16,575 nucleotides of DNA from Thermoplasmata archaeon (GTDB lineage: Archaea > Thermoplasmatota > Thermoplasmata > Lutacidiplasmatales > UBA184), in the NCBI GenBank assembly GCA_013044425.1, contig JABEUK010000191.1:1-16575 (forward strand). Direction: 5' to 3'. Both the position numbers and the translations under genes were made by a program. Position 1 is the first letter of the stretch; the number at the start of each line of letters is the position of its first letter. This document shows, piece by piece, positions 13,434 to 16,575 of this stretch. The notes beneath the pieces were generated by a model. It ran no database searches. It had not been told where the DNA came from and saw nothing but the letters and a program-made list of their open reading frames with translations.

Positions 13434-16400
13434 ATGATGTGGCGAACCGACCGGCGACCCCGTCCTCCCTTCGCCGTCGCCGCGGTGAGCGCGACGGCGA
13501 TCCTCATCGTGCTCGGGGGCCTTCCGGTCGGGGGAACGCCGGCCCCCGCCGCTCCCTGCTCGCTGTGTTCTCCGCCCCTGGTGCATGCGCCTTCGTCGCC
13601 CCATTCGATCAACGTCTACTCGGTCACGCCGGGAGTCCAGACCCTGGATCCCGCCGTCGCGTCCGATCCGGCTTCGGTCCAGGCGATCCTGAACATCTAC
13701 CAGACGCTGATCACGTACGACGGCAACTCGACCTCTTCGTTCGTGCCCGAGCTCGCGACGTGCGTGCCGGGGTCCCCTCAGTGCCAGCAGCTCTTCGGGA
13801 GCTCCCTCCTCGTGAACGGGTCGATGGGCTCACCGCAGTTCTACACGTTCCCCATCGATCCCGCGGCCCGGTTCTACGACTCCAAGACCGGGGTGGGCTG
13901 GCCCGTCTACCCGTCCGACGTGCTCTTCTCCTTCGCGCGACTCGAAGCCTTCGCGAACCTCCCAACCCCCGGGAGCACGCCGGGTTGGATCGTCTCCCAA
14001 GCGCTTCTCCCGGGGGGAAACCCGAGCTGGGACGAGGGGACCCACTATCCCTACAACAACACCCCCCAGCACGTGCTCTCCTCGATCCTCGTGAACGACT
14101 CGAGCTATTGCCCGGCCACCGCGCTCGCCGCGAACGGATGCGTGACGTTCGTTGCGAACGGCAGCGGCACCTCCTGGCCGGCGCTCCTGAGCATGTTGGC
14201 AAGCCCGACCGCAACCAGCATCGAGCCGTGTGGGTGGTTCTCGTTCGTCGGCGCGGGCGTCGCCGGGTTCAGTGGGACCACCGCCGCCTACGGGGATGGG
14301 CCGTGTCTCCTCCCGGGGGCCGCGACCAACTCCACCTCGACCGGTTTCCAGAACTACCTTCGCACCGTCCCCCCCACCGCCTGGGACGCGCTCGAACTTC
14401 TCGCGGACGTCCACTCATTGGCCCCTCAGCCGTCGGTGCAGTGGATCGCCGTGGGATCGGGTCCGTACTCGCTCGAGAGCATCGATCCGCGCACGGGCTA
14501 CGTCCTCGAAGCGAGCCCGGTCTACCGATCCCCGACGGGCTGCGCCGGCACCGTAGGATGCGAACCACTCCCGGGAACGTACTTTTCCACGGTGAACCTG
14601 TTCTATGAGTCGAACGACACCCTCGGGGTGAACGAGTATCTCTCCGGTCGGGCCGCGGTCGCCACGATCGATCCTACGGATGCCGCATCGTTCGATGCGC
14701 TCTATACGGCCGGCAAGATCGGCGAGATGAGCGTCCCGGCCCTTCGGACGAGCTTCCAGACGTTCAATATGAACTTCGACCTGGCGAACGAGCGCCAGAT
14801 CGATCCGACCGGCTGGCTCAACGTCCCGGCGGATTTCCTCAGCTTCAACGGACTGCGCGAGTTCCTCAGCCTGGCCTATCCGTACTCGTCCCTCGCGCCC
14901 ACGCTTCGGACGAGCTACGGGGCGGCGTACGGGTTCGACTACGGCGGCGCGATCCCCCGGTACCTCGGCAACGAGTACCCCGCGAACATCACATGGCCGT
15001 CCGCCGATCCGACCGCCAGCGCGAGCGTTCCGGGGAGCGCGGCGTGGTACTGGGCGCAGTCCACGCTGCCGACCTCGGGACTGTACGATCCCGAATTGAG
15101 CCAGTGCTCGTCGGCCCACCCGTGCCGCTTCCCGATCATGTACTCGGCCTCGTCCAGCGGGGCCGACCTCGGGCCTCTTTCCATCGAACAGCTCACGGCG
15201 TGGAGCCAGTCGATCGCCGCCCTCAGCACTGGAGCCCTCCAACCGTACGTGCTTGGGCCGGAGTGCGGGAGGTACCAAGTAGGCCCATCTCCCTGTACGT
15301 TCGCCCCGGGCCAGTCCCCGTACACGACCATCGGGGCCGAATCGACCGCCGCGTTCGCCGACCCGAACGCCGTGCTCGGTCCGCTCTATGCGTCCAACGA
15401 GTCGTGGCCGTACTCCGACTCCTTGGCCCCGCAGCTCACGCGCCCCCAGTTCGACAGTTCCACGTGCGGCTACGACAACGGCTCGTGGACGGACCTGATC
15501 CATTGGGCCCACGCCTCGTTCCTGGCCACCGAGTGCCAGGGCGTGGCGTACCGATCCATGGCGAGCTGGATCTCGACCGGAAGCCGGCTCGCCCCCGGCC
15601 CGTACCGGACGCTAGTCTACAACGAAATCGAGCATGTCGCGAACCTGCTCGCGCTCTACGTGTACACCTACCAGGGGTCCGATCCGCAGACCTACGCGTC
15701 GTGGGTCAATGCCACGAGCCTCAACATGAACCCCGTGCTCGGAGGTGAAGGGATCGAGCCGTGGTACTCGCTCCGGGCGATGGGTCCGGCCCCGCCGACG
15801 GAGTACCCCGTCGCCTTTCACGAAGTCGGCCTACCGGCGAACGTGAACTGGTCGGTATCGGTGAACGGCTCGACGACCCGATCCGCGACCTTCTCCATGG
15901 TCTTCGATGTTCCGAACGGTACCTACGACTTCTCGATCCAAGGCGTCGGCGGGTACACCGTTACCCCGGGGACCGGAACGGTGGAGGTGAATGGGACCTC
16001 CCAAACGATCCTCGTCTTCTACGTCCTGACGCCGGGCACCTACCTCGTTCAGTTCGAAGAGTCCGGCCTCCCGGCCGGGACCATCTGGTCGGTGGCCCTG
16101 AACCGATCTCCCGAGATCCGTACCTCCTCCACGTCGATCTCCTTCAGCCTGACGAACGGCAGCTACTCCTACACCCTCGACAGCGTGCGCGGGTTCACGG
16201 TAGCGGGGACCACGGGTTCGTTCTGGGTGATCGGTCTCGCGGAGAACATCTCGGTCCGGTATCTGAGGATCGTGGTGACGTACACGTTGCATGTCGCAGA
16301 GACCGGTCTTCCCGTCGGGACCCCGTGGAGCGTCTCGCTCGGGCCGTCCACGCGCAACCTCTCCACCCCATCCACCGACTGGATGATGCCGAACGGCACG

Positions 16401-16575
16401 TACCCTTTTGCAGTGAATTCGAGCGGGTTCGACGCGACGCCGACGTACGGATCGATCACGATCGACGGCAAGAACACGACACTGAACGTCACCTTCATCG
16501 CGTACCGATCGACAGGGGGCTCGAGCTCGGGATGGGGCGGGGTCCCGTCCTGGGCTTGGGCCGCCGTGGCCTCCA
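13434..16575 (+). CDS. Secreted, probably membrane-anchored family-5 solute-binding-like protein with tandem repeats (3' end cut off)
   Basis: Open from the ATG at 13434 (a second ATG follows at 13437) to the window edge, at least 1047 residues. A signal peptide is clear: basic RTDRRPRPP, hydrophobic core at about 13-30, then a Pro/Ala stretch. Residues about 56-775 resemble extracellular peptide-binding proteins of ABC transporters (SBP_bac_5): ILNIYQTLITYDGN (85-98), FVPELAT (103-109), YPSDVLFSFAR (159-169), GSGPYSLE (341-348), FNMNFD (about 444-449) and LREFLSLAY (about 474-482). About 16 cysteines, some in close pairs, and more than 20 NxS/T sequons indicate an exposed, disulfide-bonded glycoprotein. 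Three tandem repeats cover about 793-1023. A Gly/Ser linker and SWAWAAVAS at the very end look like the start of a C-terminal membrane anchor. Any transporter permease genes would lie outside the window. Confidence 0.85.
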   Translation, partial: MMWRTDRRPRPPFAVAAVSATAILIVLGGLPVGGTPAPAAPCSLCSPPLVHAPSSPHSINVYSVTPGVQTLDPAVASDPASVQAILNIYQTLITYDGNSTSSFVPELATCVPGSPQCQQLFGSSLLVNGSMGSPQFYTFPIDPAARFYDSKTGVGWPVYPSDVLFSFARLEAFANLPTPGSTPGWIVSQALLPGGNPSWDEGTHYPYNNTPQHVLSSILVNDSSYCPATALAANGCVTFVANGSGTSWPALLSMLASPTATSIEPCGWFSFVGAGVAGFSGTTAAYGDGPCLLPGAATNSTSTGFQNYLRTVPPTAWDALELLADVHSLAPQPSVQWIAVGSGPYSLESIDPRTGYVLEASPVYRSPTGCAGTVGCEPLPGTYFSTVNLFYESNDTLGVNEYLSGRAAVATIDPTDAASFDALYTAGKIGEMSVPALRTSFQTFNMNFDLANERQIDPTGWLNVPADFLSFNGLREFLSLAYPYSSLAPTLRTSYGAAYGFDYGGAIPRYLGNEYPANITWPSADPTASASVPGSAAWYWAQSTLPTSGLYDPELSQCSSAHPCRFPIMYSASSSGADLGPLSIEQLTAWSQSIAALSTGALQPYVLGPECGRYQVGPSPCTFAPGQSPYTTIGAESTAAFADPNAVLGPLYASNESWPYSDSLAPQLTRPQFDSSTCGYDNGSWTDLIHWAHASFLATECQGVAYRSMASWISTGSRLAPGPYRTLVYNEIEHVANLLALYVYTYQGSDPQTYASWVNATSLNMNPVLGGEGIEPWYSLRAMGPAPPTEYPVAFHEVGLPANVNWSVSVNGSTTRSATFSMVFDVPNGTYDFSIQGVGGYTVTPGTGTVEVNGTSQTILVFYVLTPGTYLVQFEESGLPAGTIWSVALNRSPEIRTSSTSISFSLTNGSYSYTLDSVRGFTVAGTTGSFWVIGLAENISVRYLRIVVTYTLHVAETGLPVGTPWSVSLGPSTRNLSTPSTDWMMPNGTYPFAVNSSGFDATPTYGSITIDGKNTTLNVTFIAYRSTGGSSSGWGGVPSWAWAAVAS
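15810..16503 (+). repeat. Three tandem ~80-residue extracellular repeats (protein level)
   Basis: Within the solute-binding-like protein, the pattern x-F/A-x-E-x-GLP-x(3)-WSV-x(3) begins near residues 793 (AFHEVGLPANVNWSVSVNG), 873 (QFEESGLPAGTIWSVALNR) and 953 (HVAETGLPVGTPWSVSLGP). About 30 residues later each has P/T-NG-T/S-Y (PNGTYDFSI, TNGSYSYTL, PNGTYPFAV) and a glycine/threonine-rich strand. Spacing is a regular 79-80 residues, suggesting beta-sandwich modules that lift the binding domain off the membrane. DNA identity between copies is low, so they are old duplications. Confidence 0.8.

Noticed and set aside
13421..14608. 395-codon plus-strand frame overlapping the solute-binding-like gene
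   Set aside because: Arg/Pro-rich shadow; the frame starting at 13434 has a signal peptide, solute-binding motifs and repeats and runs without a stop for over 3 kb.
14415..15512. 365-codon minus-strand frame opposite the solute-binding-like gene
   Set aside because: Antisense shadow with Arg/Gly/Val bias and no motif.

Overview
The window is a GC-rich archaeal chromosome segment. It carries archaeal information-processing genes (archaeal/eukaryotic-type glycyl-tRNA synthetase, proteasome alpha subunit, SBDS/Sdo1, exosome Rrp4-Rrp41-Rrp42, L37Ae, RNA polymerase subunit P). It also has archaeal TATA boxes about 25-40 bp before start codons. The envelope protein at the right end, with its serial GLP...WSV repeats, resembles secreted proteins I associate with uncultivated Thermoplasmatota, so that phylum is my best guess; this is an inference, not a demonstration. 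Coding density is very high. No gene-free stretch exceeds 300 bp, and I see no tRNA, rRNA, CRISPR array, insertion sequence or integration site.

Left part (1-3644, all +): a possible 3' end of an upstream gene overlapping glyS by ATGA; glyS; a zinc-ribbon multi-pass membrane protein with a good Shine-Dalgarno site; a short promoter; then a basic coiled-coil protein followed 2 bp later by a UPF0200 P-loop kinase-like protein.

Middle (3655-8860): a minus-strand pair made of a COG1395-like XRE regulator and a small TraB-like protein overlapping it by GTGA. The pair reads from a strong TATA box flanked by small palindromes. Divergent from it are a four-helix membrane protein and an ICC-like metallophosphoesterase. 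The phosphoesterase runs tail-to-tail, with a 62-bp overlap, into a minus-strand DUF255/YyaL-type thioredoxin-domain protein.

Right-centre (8954-13336, +): a compact version of the archaeal exosome-proteasome superoperon, psmA-sdo1-rrp4-rrp41-rrp42-rpl37ae-rpoP. The last part is translationally coupled by two ATGA overlaps. Together these genes serve protein degradation, ribosome maturation, 3'-5' RNA degradation/tailing, the large ribosomal subunit and RNA polymerase. The RNase P subunit genes that often sit in this neighbourhood are absent here.

Right end (13373-16575): a separate promoter and a very long open frame (at least 1047 residues, cut by the window edge). It encodes a secreted family-5 solute-binding-like protein with about 16 cysteines, more than 20 N-glycosylation sequons, three tandem ~80-residue extracellular repeats and what looks like the start of a C-terminal membrane anchor. 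With the regulator/TraB-like pair, this is the least conventional part of the window.
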